Assembly: GCF_010378095.1 (NCBI RefSeq)
Contig: NZ_WNJL01000037.1
Span: forward strand, 186,001 to 250,000
Length of the DNA: 64,000 bases
Reading direction: 5' to 3'
Source: Acidithiobacillus ferrianus
GTDB lineage: Bacteria > Pseudomonadota > Gammaproteobacteria > Acidithiobacillales > Acidithiobacillaceae
Position numbers and translations under genes: made by a program. The notes beneath the pieces are model-generated. The model was not told where the DNA came from, ran no database searches, and saw only the letters and a list, made by a program, of their open reading frames with translations. Below, piece after piece: positions 47,847 through 56,277 of this stretch (position 1 is its first letter; each line of letters begins with the position of its first letter).

Positions 47847-49577
47847 TCAAGTATCCTTCCGCCTCCCTCGCCGCGAAAGCCGCACGATCTCCGCACGCTC
47901 CTGCTCGGAAAGAGTGCTCAAACCGCCCTGATCCGCCGTTCGACTGATAAAATGACTGCGCGCCGCCCCCAGACGCCGGCCGATCCGAGCCACGCAGTCC
48001 GCAATTTCTCGCTGCATCAGGGCACCGTCGCCCTCGCTCATCGCCAACGCGCAGCAAGTCTCGGCATGTTCCGATGCCGATAATTTTGCCAAAAGCCCGT
48101 GGGGACTTAGATGGGTCATGTTGGCCCAAATATCAAGGGCATCGGCCAGACTTTTTACCATCGGGTCGCTCTCAAAGAGAAACGGCAACAGATCGCGATC
48201 CAGTGTCTGCCAGGCCGGGTCCTCCGGAAAATTCAGCAACAGCCTCAACGCCGTCTTGTAGAGGGACGGCCCTTGCACAGACGGACGGGCGACTTTGCGC
48301 GCCGCGCGGAGCGATGTCCGCCGAGGGACAGGCGCCAACCCGCAAAGATCCTGTATCCGTTGCTCATAGACTTCGCGCAGGGTGGGATCCGGCACCCGCT
48401 TCAGGAAGTCGCGCGCCGCACGCAGAAAATGGGCTTTTTCATCTTCCGCCGCGAGGTCGTAGCGTCGTTGCAAAGCATCCAGAAAGAAATCCACGGCCGG
48501 GCGCGCGGTGGGCAGCAGTCCTTCGAAGGCAGCGGCCCCCTGTTGGCGCACCAGTGAGTCGGGGTCCTCTCCGTCGGGCACAAACAGGACACGCAGCAAA
48601 CGCCCCTCGCGCAGATGTTCCGGCGCCATCTGCACGGCCCGCCAGGCGGCGTTGCGTCCGGCATCATCCCCGTCGAAACAGAGCACGACTTCCGCCGCTG
48701 CCCGAAAGAGCATTTCCAACTGACCATCCCCCAAGGCGGTTCCGCTGGCGGCTACCGCATAGTCAATCCCCGCCTGATGCAAGGTAATGACGTCCAGGTA
48801 GCCTTCCACCAGCAAAACACGACCGGTGCGCCGCAGACCTTCTTTGGCCTGATGCAGGCCATAGAGCACCCGCCCCTTGTGGTAAATCGCACTTTCCGGC
48901 GAGTTGAGATATTTGGGTTCATGACCATCGAGACTCCGCCCCGCCAAACCCACGGCCTGTCCGCGCCCATCACGAATCGGAAAAATCACCCGGCCACGAA
49001 AACGGTCATAGATCGAATCATCCCCGCGTCTGCCAACCAGTCCTACACCCAGCAGTTGCCGGTGGACTGATGCTTCCCTACCCAGTCTCTGGCTGAGGAA
49101 CTGGGCCATGGGAGGTGCATAGCCCAGTTCAAAGCGGGCGATCATGTCAGCGCTCAACCCTCGGCTCTGCAAATATTCCTGTGCCTGCGCATATTCAGCG
49201 AGCGCGGATTGGTAAAGGACGATGGCCTTTTCCAGAACGGCGCGCAGTGGCCGAAGGTCTTCCCGCGCAACGGCAGGATTGTCTTCCGGCAACGCGATGC
49301 CCGCCTCCTCCGCCAGCATTTTCACCGCCTCCGGGAAGGAAAGCCGGTCATAGGCCATCAGGAACCCGATAGCGTTGCCATGGGCGTGGCAACCGAAACA
49401 ATAGTAAATCTGTTTTTCAGCACTGACCGAAAAAGAAGGGCTCTTTTCCTGGTGGAATGGGCAGCAGGCCCAGTAGTCCTTACCCTTTTTTTTCAGGGGC
49501 ACGCGGCTGTCGATAAGGTGTACCAGATCGCTGTGCGCCAGTACGGCATCCATGAACACGGGAGAGAAGCTGGTCAT
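47847..49577 (-). CDS. dnaG: DNA primase
   Basis: Primase of 576 residues that makes RNA primers at replication forks. The N-terminal zinc domain has Cys-Cys-Pro-Phe-His...Tyr-Tyr-Cys-Phe-Gly-Cys-His (CHC2 type, about 37-66). The Toprim core follows with Val-Glu-Gly-Tyr-Leu-Asp-Val-Ile and Phe-Asp-Gly-Asp-Asp-Ala-Gly-Arg, then the C-terminal helicase-binding domain. It begins 3 bases after mutS2, so it is translated from the same message. Confidence 0.97.
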   Translation of the reverse strand: MTSFSPVFMDAVLAHSDLVHLIDSRVPLKKKGKDYWACCPFHQEKSPSFSVSAEKQIYYCFGCHAHGNAIGFLMAYDRLSFPEAVKMLAEEAGIALPEDNPAVAREDLRPLRAVLEKAIVLYQSALAEYAQAQEYLQSRGLSADMIARFELGYAPPMAQFLSQRLGREASVHRQLLGVGLVGRRGDDSIYDRFRGRVIFPIRDGRGQAVGLAGRSLDGHEPKYLNSPESAIYHKGRVLYGLHQAKEGLRRTGRVLLVEGYLDVITLHQAGIDYAVAASGTALGDGQLEMLFRAAAEVVLCFDGDDAGRNAAWRAVQMAPEHLREGRLLRVLFVPDGEDPDSLVRQQGAAAFEGLLPTARPAVDFFLDALQRRYDLAAEDEKAHFLRAARDFLKRVPDPTLREVYEQRIQDLCGLAPVPRRTSLRAARKVARPSVQGPSLYKTALRLLLNFPEDPAWQTLDRDLLPFLFESDPMVKSLADALDIWANMTHLSPHGLLAKLSASEHAETCCALAMSEGDGALMQREIADCVARIGRRLGAARSHFISRTADQGGLSTLSEQERAEIVRLSRRGRRKDT

Positions 49578-49580
49578 GAA

Positions 49581-51917
49581 TCAGCGTAACTCCAACTCGC
49601 TGACACCGCCACCGCCATGTTCCGGCCGCGCCATGCGCCATTGGCTGACCCGTGGATCCTGCTCGGCGAACTCACGCACCATCTCGGCCAGCACACCGTT
49701 CCCCTTGCCATGCAGAATGTCGACCTGCTGGCGACCGGCAGCCACTGCCCCGTCCACATGACGGCGTAACGCCGTCCAGGCATCTTCCCGAAGCTGCCCG
49801 CGCAAATCCAGGCGCCAGGGGTGGTCTTCCGGCGTTGCGTACCGGGTGCCCCCTTGCTCCTTGGGGAGTTGCAAAGCAGCGTCGACGGCGAACCGGGCTA
49901 CAGGGATCCAAAGCTGTTTGCCTCGCAGTTGAATCTGCACCCGTTGCCGCGCGGGGTCCACACGCAACACCTGCGTCACTTGCCGGAGCGGCAAAAACAG
50001 ACCCTTGGCTCCCACGGCAGGCAAACCATTCGCGGGCGGCTCTTCCACCCGAAAAGGGGCGCTCAGACGTTGCAAGGTCGCCGATGCGGCTTGCGTATCC
50101 CGTCCCGACTTGAGCGCGGTGATGGTCTCCCGGACCTGTTGACGTGCCGCCGTCAGAATACCCTCCCATTCCGCGCGTGCCACGGTAGCAGCTTTGTCGC
50201 GCTCCCGGCGTGCCGCCTCCAACTCGTGCTCCAGGCGTCTAGCGGATCTCGCCGCTTCGTTACCCACCCGCTCGGCCTCCTCCATGGCCCGCTGTGCGGC
50301 CAGCAGTAGCCCCTCCCGTTGCGCTTCCCAACGCGCCCAGTCCTCGCGATCACTGGCGTGGAGCACCTCGGCACGGGTCATAAGAGAGGCTGGCATGCCC
50401 TCCCGGCGAGCGATGGCCAAACCATGACTGGCTCCTCCTACCCCCCATTGCAAACGGTAAGTAGGTGCCAACCGTTCTGCATCGAAACCCATGCCCGCCA
50501 GGGCGACCCCCTCACGGCCCAGCGCATAACGTGTCATCACCTCGAGGTGGCTGGTGAGCAGGGTGCAGGCTTTCATCTCCAACAGCGTCTCCGCCACGGC
50601 CTGGGCCAGCGCACCCCCCTCCCGTGGATCGGTTCCATTACCCAATTCATCCAGAAGCACCAGGCTATTGGCGTCGGCATGCTCCAGCACCCCGATCAAA
50701 CGCCGCACTTGTGCCGAAAAAGTGGACAAATCCGCATGAATGTCCTGGGCATCACCAATCACCGCGAAACACTTCTGGAAATAGCCCAGAGTACCCTCCG
50801 CCGTCACCGGCAACCCCATGTAGGCGAGTAGATGATTGAGTCCCACCGCCTTCAGGAGGGCGGTCTTGCCTCCCGTATTCGGGCCGGTAATCACCAACTG
50901 CCCCACCGCGCCGCCCAGACGCACGGTGTTACCCACCACCTGTCCCGGATGACGCAAACAGAGCAGCGGATGACGTAACGCGTGCAGATCAAATGCCGCC
51001 ACCACATCCACCCGGGGCAAAATCCCCCCGTAGGCATTTCCCAGCGCCAACCCCGCTCGCACCGCATCCAGGCGGCCAATATGCCGCAAGGCCGTGATCA
51101 TGCCCGGCGCAGCCTCCCCAACGGCAGCGGTCAGGACACGAAGAATGCGCTCCTGTTCCCGCATCTCGGCACATCGGTCTTGAACCAACTGGTTGTTCAG
51201 ATCAACCGCGGCAAACGGTTCCACAAAAAGCGTTTCGCCACTCGCCGATCGATCGTGGACGATTGCCTTGATCCGTCCCTTGTGACTGGCCTTGAGCGGC
51301 AATACATAACGGTCATTGCGCTGGACGATGACCTGATCCTGCCAATATTCCTGCCAGTCCGGGTTACGCAGAACGTTCTGCAAGAAACGCTGCAGTTCAC
51401 CGCGACTGGTGCGCAAGCGTTGACGCAGAAATGCCAGATCAGGGCTGGCCGTATCGAGTATCTCACCCTCCTCATCCAGCGCCATGCCGAGACTGCGCGA
51501 CAACATCGCCGGGGGATCCAGATCCGCCGCCAGCGTGGTCAGAAAATCCTCCGTCTGGCGTAGGGCGGCAGCATAGGCTTTCTGCGCAATCAATATCGAG
51601 AAAATGGCACGCAGATCCCGGCCACTGAGCCCAGCGCCGGAACGCTGGGCCAGATCCAGCAGGGCGTCCACATCGGGTAGATCAGGCGTAGGGAGGGGAG
51701 AGCCGGAGGTGACACGTTGCGACAGGCATTGCGACCAGGCCAAACGATCCTGAATTTCCGCGCAGGCCACCCACGGCACGATCGCCGCTACATACCGGCG
51801 ACCATATGGATGGCTGCAATGCCGCGACCACCCAGCCCGGATATCATCGGCGTCCAGCGCCCGCCAGAAACTGTCCTGCCAGGGCACCCTCTCGACCGAA
51901 GCCGCACCCCCGTCCAT
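49581..51917 (-). CDS. mutS2: MutS2-family ATPase with Smr domain
   Basis: A 778-residue MutS2 protein. The clamp/core region (about 1-300) precedes the MutS ATPase with Walker A Gly-Pro-Asn-Thr-Gly-Gly-Lys-Thr, Walker B Leu-Val-Leu-Leu-Asp-Glu-Leu-Gly-Asn-Gly-Thr-Asp-Pro and a conserved His in Thr-Ser-His-Leu-Glu. A coiled coil (about 500-600) and a C-terminal Smr domain with Leu-Asp-Leu-Arg-Gly and His-Gly-Lys-Gly-Asn-Gly follow. MutS2 suppresses recombination in some bacteria and rescues collided ribosomes in others. TAATG overlap with yqeY and a 3-base gap to dnaG place it inside the operon. Confidence 0.95.
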   Translation of the reverse strand: MDGGAASVERVPWQDSFWRALDADDIRAGWSRHCSHPYGRRYVAAIVPWVACAEIQDRLAWSQCLSQRVTSGSPLPTPDLPDVDALLDLAQRSGAGLSGRDLRAIFSILIAQKAYAAALRQTEDFLTTLAADLDPPAMLSRSLGMALDEEGEILDTASPDLAFLRQRLRTSRGELQRFLQNVLRNPDWQEYWQDQVIVQRNDRYVLPLKASHKGRIKAIVHDRSASGETLFVEPFAAVDLNNQLVQDRCAEMREQERILRVLTAAVGEAAPGMITALRHIGRLDAVRAGLALGNAYGGILPRVDVVAAFDLHALRHPLLCLRHPGQVVGNTVRLGGAVGQLVITGPNTGGKTALLKAVGLNHLLAYMGLPVTAEGTLGYFQKCFAVIGDAQDIHADLSTFSAQVRRLIGVLEHADANSLVLLDELGNGTDPREGGALAQAVAETLLEMKACTLLTSHLEVMTRYALGREGVALAGMGFDAERLAPTYRLQWGVGGASHGLAIARREGMPASLMTRAEVLHASDREDWARWEAQREGLLLAAQRAMEEAERVGNEAARSARRLEHELEAARRERDKAATVARAEWEGILTAARQQVRETITALKSGRDTQAASATLQRLSAPFRVEEPPANGLPAVGAKGLFLPLRQVTQVLRVDPARQRVQIQLRGKQLWIPVARFAVDAALQLPKEQGGTRYATPEDHPWRLDLRGQLREDAWTALRRHVDGAVAAGRQQVDILHGKGNGVLAEMVREFAEQDPRVSQWRMARPEHGGGGVSELELR

Positions 51918-52363
51918 TAGTGGCTAAGGCGGGCCTTTACTTTGTCCGCCACCACGGCCATGTCGGCCCGTCCCTGCAGGTGCGGGCGCAGTGCGGCAAG
52001 AACCTTGCCCATGTCCTTAGAACCGTTGGCCGCCACTATCGACACGGCCTCATCGATCAAGGTGTTGATTTCTGCAGGCGACAGGGCCTCCGGTAGATAC
52101 ACCGCAAGAAAGGCGACCTCCGATTCTTCTTTTTCTGCCAGATCGGGGCGACCGCCAGCCATGAATTGACTGGCGGAATCTTTGCGTTGCTTGATCAGCT
52201 TGTCGACGATACCCCACATCTCGGGGTCGTCAAGCGTACGGCGTTCGTCAATTTCGCGCTGCTTTATCGCCGCCAGGAGCATACGAATCGTCACCAGACG
52301 CTCGGCTTCCCGGGCGCGCATGGCCGATTTCATATCCTCCTGGATGCGCTCGCGCAATGTCAT
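51917..52363 (-). CDS. yqeY: GatB/YqeY domain protein
   Basis: A 148-residue helical protein homologous to the C-terminal tRNA-binding part of GatB. The typical start [12 protein letters not shown] and later Gly-Lys-Val-Leu-Ala-Ala-Leu-Arg-Pro are present. Its cellular job is not settled. TGATG overlap with rpsU and TAATG with mutS2 show tight translational coupling; rpsU-yqeY-dnaG-rpoD is a widespread order. Confidence 0.94.
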   Translation of the reverse strand: MTLRERIQEDMKSAMRAREAERLVTIRMLLAAIKQREIDERRTLDDPEMWGIVDKLIKQRKDSASQFMAGGRPDLAEKEESEVAFLAVYLPEALSPAEINTLIDEAVSIVAANGSKDMGKVLAALRPHLQGRADMAVVADKVKARLSH

Positions 52364-52578
52364 CAGTAGAGCCGCACCAAACGCAGCGACTGGCGACGCA
52401 TGCGCTTCAAGGCACGCTTACGGGCAGCGGCAGCCTTGCGTTTGCGCTCTTCCGTAGGCTTTTCGTAGAACTCGCGGCGCCGCACCTCGGTAAGCACACC
52501 GGCCTTTTCACAGGAGCGTTTGAAGCGCCGCAACGCGACTTCGAATGGCTCATTCTCTTTGACACGAACAGTTGGCAT
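52363..52578 (-). CDS. rpsU: 30S ribosomal protein S21
   Basis: S21, 71 residues, highly basic, needed for 30S assembly and initiation. The family start [13 protein letters not shown] and the Arg/Lys-rich C-terminus are clear. ATG at 52578; the open frame extends upstream without similarity. It is the first gene of the macromolecular-synthesis operon. Confidence 0.96.
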   Translation of the reverse strand: MPTVRVKENEPFEVALRRFKRSCEKAGVLTEVRRREFYEKPTEERKRKAAAARKRALKRMRRQSLRLVRLY

Positions 52579-52764
52579 AGAAAGATTCTCGACCTCATTG
52601 GGCAAGGGTAACAGGAAGGGAAGGATTATAGGCAGATCAAGGAGTAGAGTCAAAAAGCCGAGGGGGTCCGCAAGGATCGGCCGCGCAGGCGCATCCCAAC
52701 GGCAAACCTCTTGCATGCACGGTTGCTAAAATGGCGAGACATCATGTTGTCATGTTGCAAAGTC
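52579..52764. other. Divergent intergenic region between rpsU and the sigma gene
   Basis: The 313-base gap between rpsU and the RpoS-like sigma gene. The right part holds the sigma promoter and palindrome listed separately. The rpsU promoter must read leftward from here, but I found no clear hexamer pair; CATGTTGTCATGTTG-type short repeats near 52742-52757 are the only other feature. Confidence 0.45.
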
Positions 52765-52793
52765 TTGACAGGCGGTTTAAAAAGAATTCTAAT
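52765..52793 (+). promoter_or_regulatory. Sigma-70-type promoter for the RpoS-like gene
   Basis: Consensus -35 TTGACA (52765-52770), a 17-bp spacer and TCTAAT (52788-52793) as -10. Transcription would start near 52800, leaving a leader of about 90 bases. A second TATAAT at 52858-52863, without a good -35, may be another start. Confidence 0.75.
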
Positions 52794-52799
52794 ATACCC

Positions 52800-52818
52800 T
52801 GAGGTTGGAGCCACCTCA
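52800..52818 (+). promoter_or_regulatory. Palindrome at the predicted start of the sigma transcript
   Basis: TGAGGT (52800-52805) and ACCTCA (52813-52818) are complementary around a 7-base centre that adds partial symmetry (TGG...CC). Placed at +1, it could be an operator or a small 5' hairpin in the leader. Confidence 0.5.
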
Positions 52819-52891
52819 TAAAAACTTAGAATACGAATTCAGGGTTTTTAAGTCTTCTATAATTTTTGGTGTGGAATCAGAGGGGGCCGCA

Positions 52892-53746
52892 ATGCACACT
52901 GAAGCCAGAGAATTAACCGGTTCAGATATTCCCGATGTGGCGCCCATCATGGATCCACCACCTCTCGATGATTTCATCGCCGAGGAAGAACGTGGCCCCT
53001 TTCTGAGTCAGAAGCAGGAATCACAGTTGATTCGCCGCCTGCGCCGAGGCGACGAGTGCGCACGCGCCACCCTTATTTCCGCGCACATGCCCCTGGTCCG
53101 GGCAGTCGCTCGCGGCTATCGCAACAAGGGCTTGAGCCAGGAAGACCTCCTTCAGGAGGGCTATATGGGCCTGCTGCGCGCCGCCGATCGCTTCCGGGAG
53201 GGCCTTGGCACACGCTTTTCCAGCTATGCGACCTGGTGGATCCGCGAAGGCATGCAACGCGCCCTCATCCGCTCCCGCTTTATCCGTCTGCCCGACTATC
53301 TCGCCAAATCCTTGCATGCCTATCTGCAGCGCGAAGAGGAAGAAGGCGATGTCGGTGCTCGCCGCGAGCAACGCCGCGAGGCCTTGGGCGTGCGTGAGAG
53401 TACCATGCGCGCCCTGGATTTCGCGGACATCCGCGTCTACTCCCTCGACGACGACTCGGATGACGGCCCGAGCCGCATCGAACAAGTAATCGGCGACGTC
53501 GCCGGCCCGGACAACGACTACGACCGCGATGCCATCTGCAGGGCGTTGCGCGTGCATGTGGCCGAACTTAACGAGAAACAGCGGGAGGTCATGATGTTTC
53601 GCTACGGCATGTATGGCGGCGCGCCCATGACTCTGGAGGCCGTCGCCGACCGCATGGGTGTCAGTCGCGAGGCGGTCAGGCAACTGCAAGTGCGCGCATT
53701 GGCCCGCTTGCGTCAATCCCTGAGTGAGAGTGGTTGGGGCTCCTGA
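52892..53746 (+). CDS. RpoS-like group 2 sigma factor
   Basis: Sigma-70 family protein of 284 residues. A short acidic N-terminus (about 1-40) precedes region 2 (residues 60-135: Leu-Ser-Gln-Glu-Asp-Leu-Leu-Gln-Glu-Gly, Phe-Ser-Ser-Tyr-Ala-Thr-Trp-Trp-Ile-Arg), a compact region 3 and region 4 (Leu-Asn-Glu-Lys-Gln-Arg-Glu-Val-Met-Met-Phe-Arg-Tyr-Gly). The region 4 wording is most like RpoS; length is shorter than typical RpoS (about 330). Differences such as Arg-Gln-Leu-Gln where most have Arg-Gln-Ile-Gln/Glu suggest divergence. The ATG at 52892 follows GAGGGGG. RpoH is a less likely alternative. Confidence 0.82.
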   Translation: MHTEARELTGSDIPDVAPIMDPPPLDDFIAEEERGPFLSQKQESQLIRRLRRGDECARATLISAHMPLVRAVARGYRNKGLSQEDLLQEGYMGLLRAADRFREGLGTRFSSYATWWIREGMQRALIRSRFIRLPDYLAKSLHAYLQREEEEGDVGARREQRREALGVRESTMRALDFADIRVYSLDDDSDDGPSRIEQVIGDVAGPDNDYDRDAICRALRVHVAELNEKQREVMMFRYGMYGGAPMTLEAVADRMGVSREAVRQLQVRALARLRQSLSESGWGS

Positions 53747-54336
53747 CGCTCCGCCAACAGTTCCAGTAATCGTCGCAGAGCGCGCGCCCGGTGACTGTCG
53801 CGGTTTTTTTCCGCCGGGTTGAGTTGCGCCGCGCTCCTCTTTCCACCTTCCGGCCAGAATAGCGGATCATATCCGAAACCACCTCTACCTACCGGACGGA
53901 CACCGATACGCCCCCGCCAAAAACCCTGAGCAACGAGGGGCGCAGGGTCGGCCAACGAATCCAAAAAGACCATACAGCACACATAGTGGGCAGCACGCGC
54001 GCATCCTCGTACGCCGGCCAATGTTGCCAGCAGCTTGGCGTTGTTGGCCGTATCGTCGCTCTCGGGACCCGCGTAGCGCGCGGAATAGAGTCCGGGGGAC
54101 CCCTGTAGAAAAGGCACGCAAAGACCAGAATCTTCGGCAAGCGCCGCCATACCGCTTTGCCGTGCCGCATGCCTTGCCTTCAGCAAGGCATTTTCGACAA
54201 AGGTCGTGCCCGTTTCCTCAATACTGGCGATACCCCGCTCTTTTTGCCCAACCACGACAAATCCATGGGCGGCGAGCACCGGCCGCAGTTCCCGTACCTT
54301 GCCCGGATTACCTGTGGCCAGCAACAACGGGGTCAC
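53713..54336 (-). CDS. rdgB: dITP/XTP pyrophosphatase
   Basis: RdgB/HAM1 family, 207 residues, removes deaminated purine triphosphates (dITP, XTP) from the pool. The start [10 protein letters not shown], the motif [10 protein letters not shown] and Gly-Phe-Gly-Tyr-Asp-Pro-Leu-Phe are in place. I use GTG 54336, which overlaps the rph stop as GTGA; a GTG at 54354 is possible but sits right on a Shine-Dalgarno-like AGGAG. The 3' end overlaps the convergent sigma gene by 34 bases. Confidence 0.92.
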   Translation of the reverse strand: MTPLLLATGNPGKVRELRPVLAAHGFVVVGQKERGIASIEETGTTFVENALLKARHAARQSGMAALAEDSGLCVPFLQGSPGLYSARYAGPESDDTANNAKLLATLAGVRGCARAAHYVCCMVFLDSLADPAPLVAQGFWRGRIGVRPVGRGGFGYDPLFWPEGGKRSAAQLNPAEKNRDSHRARALRRLLELLAERQEPQPLSLRD

Positions 54337-55067
54337 GGATAGGCGTCCGGACACTCCTGGCGTTGACGCGCTACCAGTTCACCAATCCCCTTACGCGCCA
54401 ACACCAGCATTTCAGCCATTTGCCCCTCACTGAACACGGCCCCTTCCGCCGTACCCTGCACTTCGACGAAGGCACCAGCACCAGTCATCACCACGTTCAT
54501 ATCGACTTCCGCATGACTGTCTTCCGCATAGTCCAGATCCAACACCGCACACCCCTGATATATACCCACGGACACCGCCGCCACCCAGTTCCGCAAGGGG
54601 TTACCCTGGATACGCCCCGCTACGCGCAAATGCTGTAGGGCATCAGCCACCGCCAGACAAGCACCCGTGATACTGGCGGTGCGGGTTCCGCCATCGGCCT
54701 GAAGGACATCACAGTCCACCCAAATGGTGCGTTCGCCCAGTGCGGACAAATCCACGGCAGCACGCAAGCTGCGTCCGATGAGACGTTGAATTTCATGGGT
54801 ACGTCCACCGACACGCCCTTTGGCCGATTCCCGCGCCACCCGTTCTCGGGTCGCCCGTGGCAGCATGCTGTATTCCGCCGTCACCCACCCCTTACCAGCG
54901 CCGCGCAAGAAAGGCGGCACCTTCTCTTCGACACTGGCGGTGCACAGTACCTTCGTGTCACCACAGGCGATCAGCACCGAACCCTCCGCGTGTTTGGTAA
55001 AATTTCTGGTGACCTGCACCGGACGCAGGGTGTCGGCATTTCTTCCACTGGGGCGTGTCATGGGCAT
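54333..55067 (-). CDS. rph: Ribonuclease PH
   Basis: A 244-residue phosphorolytic 3' exonuclease that trims tRNA 3' ends. Family features are Arg-Pro-Ser-Gly-Arg-Asn-Ala-Asp at the N-terminus, [10 protein letters not shown], the RNA-binding arginines in Glu-Tyr-Ser-Met-Leu-Pro-Arg-Ala-Thr, and [14 protein letters not shown]. rph-rdgB-hemW is a frequent neighbourhood in proteobacteria, and hemW lies close by here. Confidence 0.96.
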   Translation of the reverse strand: MPMTRPSGRNADTLRPVQVTRNFTKHAEGSVLIACGDTKVLCTASVEEKVPPFLRGAGKGWVTAEYSMLPRATRERVARESAKGRVGGRTHEIQRLIGRSLRAAVDLSALGERTIWVDCDVLQADGGTRTASITGACLAVADALQHLRVAGRIQGNPLRNWVAAVSVGIYQGCAVLDLDYAEDSHAEVDMNVVMTGAGAFVEVQGTAEGAVFSEGQMAEMLVLARKGIGELVARQRQECPDAYP

Positions 55068-55193
55068 CCTTTTGAGGAGCGGGGCTCCATTCTAGCGGCC
55101 GAGGTGGCAAGATTCAAAGTGTGCGGATCTGTCCTCACCCACCTTCCTGCCTCTATAATGGGAAAAGACCGATCTCCACAAGGAACCCTTCCC

Positions 55194-55688
55194 ATGCTTG
55201 GCATCCCCCATGTAGAAATCACGCAATTTCTCAAGCAACATCATCTGGCCCAGTCCCTGACCATGAGCGAAATCCAGACCCTCGCCGAATATGTCACGCA
55301 CGCCCAGTTCCACCTGGATCAGGTCATCGCCGAATGGGGAACATTGGGGGAGGCCCTCTTCTTCTGCGTCAAGGGAGAAATGGCTATCATCCACCACACC
55401 GCGGACGGTGACGAAGTGGAAGTGGTCCGGGTGCGTGATGGGGAGATGGCCGGGGAGATGTCCTTTTTCGACCGGCAGCCACGCAGCGCCCGCATTCTTG
55501 CCAAAAGCGACGACACCCAGGTATTGGTCCTCACCCGCGCCCGCTATCAGCGTTTAAAGGTGGAGAAACCTTACATTACGGTGAACATCCTGGAACAGGC
55601 CATCATCAGTCTCGACCATCTTTTTCGCAACCTTTCACAGAACTATAGCGACTTTTCCACCTATATTTACGGCAAGGGCAAGCGTTGA
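55194..55688 (+). CDS. Cyclic-nucleotide-binding domain protein without DNA-binding domain
   Basis: A 164-residue protein formed by one cNMP-binding beta-roll: Gly-Glu-Ala-Leu-Phe-Phe-Cys-Val-Lys-Gly-Glu-Met, then the phosphate-binding cassette Gly-Glu-Met-Ala-Gly-Glu-Met-Ser-Phe-Phe-Asp-Arg-Gln-Pro-Arg-Ser-Ala with the Arg-Ser-Ala that grips the cyclic phosphate. There is no helix-turn-helix after it, only a helical tail. It would sense a nucleotide and act by protein contact, as a guess. A perfect TATAAT at 55154-55159 lies 35 bases upstream. The open frame extends far upstream, antisense to rph, and was not used. Confidence 0.85.
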   Translation: MLGIPHVEITQFLKQHHLAQSLTMSEIQTLAEYVTHAQFHLDQVIAEWGTLGEALFFCVKGEMAIIHHTADGDEVEVVRVRDGEMAGEMSFFDRQPRSARILAKSDDTQVLVLTRARYQRLKVEKPYITVNILEQAIISLDHLFRNLSQNYSDFSTYIYGKGKR

Positions 55689-55695
55689 GCCGCCC

Positions 55696-56253
55696 CTACA
55701 CACCACCATGCCGATTGAGCAGATCCATGATGCGGCGCAGCCGCTCCAGTGGATCCTGGAGGAGGAGGAGCCGTTGCTTTTCTTCTGGAGAAGCGGGCAG
55801 AGCCTGTGCCAGGATCATCCCGGCACTACTGGCGTCCATCTCCGCGGCGGGCTCCTTGCCCACCAGTTCTTCCAGAATGGAACGCAGCACGTCGCTTTCC
55901 CGGCGCATGGGCACGATCGGCTCCGCAACCCAGCGGCGAATGACCGCCACCGCCAATAGCCCCTCGTAACGCCAATCCTGGATGGTGAAACGCTCCTGCC
56001 CTTGGACCTGGACTTGGAGAATGCCCGCCTCACCACCCCAGTCCACAATGCGCGCCAGAGTGCCCACTCGTTCGGGTTCAGCACGACCGTCGCCGCGCGG
56101 GCGGCTTAGGCAAATACCAAAATCGTGCCCCTGCCGCAATGCCGCGCTGATCATATCCAGATAGCGCGGCTCAAAAACGCGCAACCCCAATAACGCCTTG
56201 GGGAAAAGCACCGTCCGGAGTAAAAATAAGGGAGTCCAGTCCGTTTCCGCCAC
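55696..56253 (-). CDS. Lon N-terminal-like (LON substrate-binding) domain protein
   Basis: A 185-residue stand-alone LON domain: Pro-Leu-Phe-Leu-Leu-Arg-Thr-Val-Leu-Phe-Pro...Leu-Arg-Val-Phe-Glu-Pro-Arg-Tyr at the N-terminus and Val-Gln-Gly-Gln-Glu-Arg-Phe-Thr-Ile in the middle, then a helical bundle. No ATPase or protease part. Such proteins are common in proteobacteria and of unknown role. It is convergent with the cNMP-binding gene and divergent from hemW. Confidence 0.88.
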   Translation of the reverse strand: MAETDWTPLFLLRTVLFPKALLGLRVFEPRYLDMISAALRQGHDFGICLSRPRGDGRAEPERVGTLARIVDWGGEAGILQVQVQGQERFTIQDWRYEGLLAVAVIRRWVAEPIVPMRRESDVLRSILEELVGKEPAAEMDASSAGMILAQALPASPEEKQRLLLLQDPLERLRRIMDLLNRHGGV

Positions 56254-56277
56254 CTGTCATTCCTTTCGCGAGCATCC

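Noticed and set aside
54786..55193. Long N-terminal extension of the cNMP-binding protein
   Set aside because: It is antisense to rph; the domain begins cleanly at the ATG at 55194 behind a TATAAT box.
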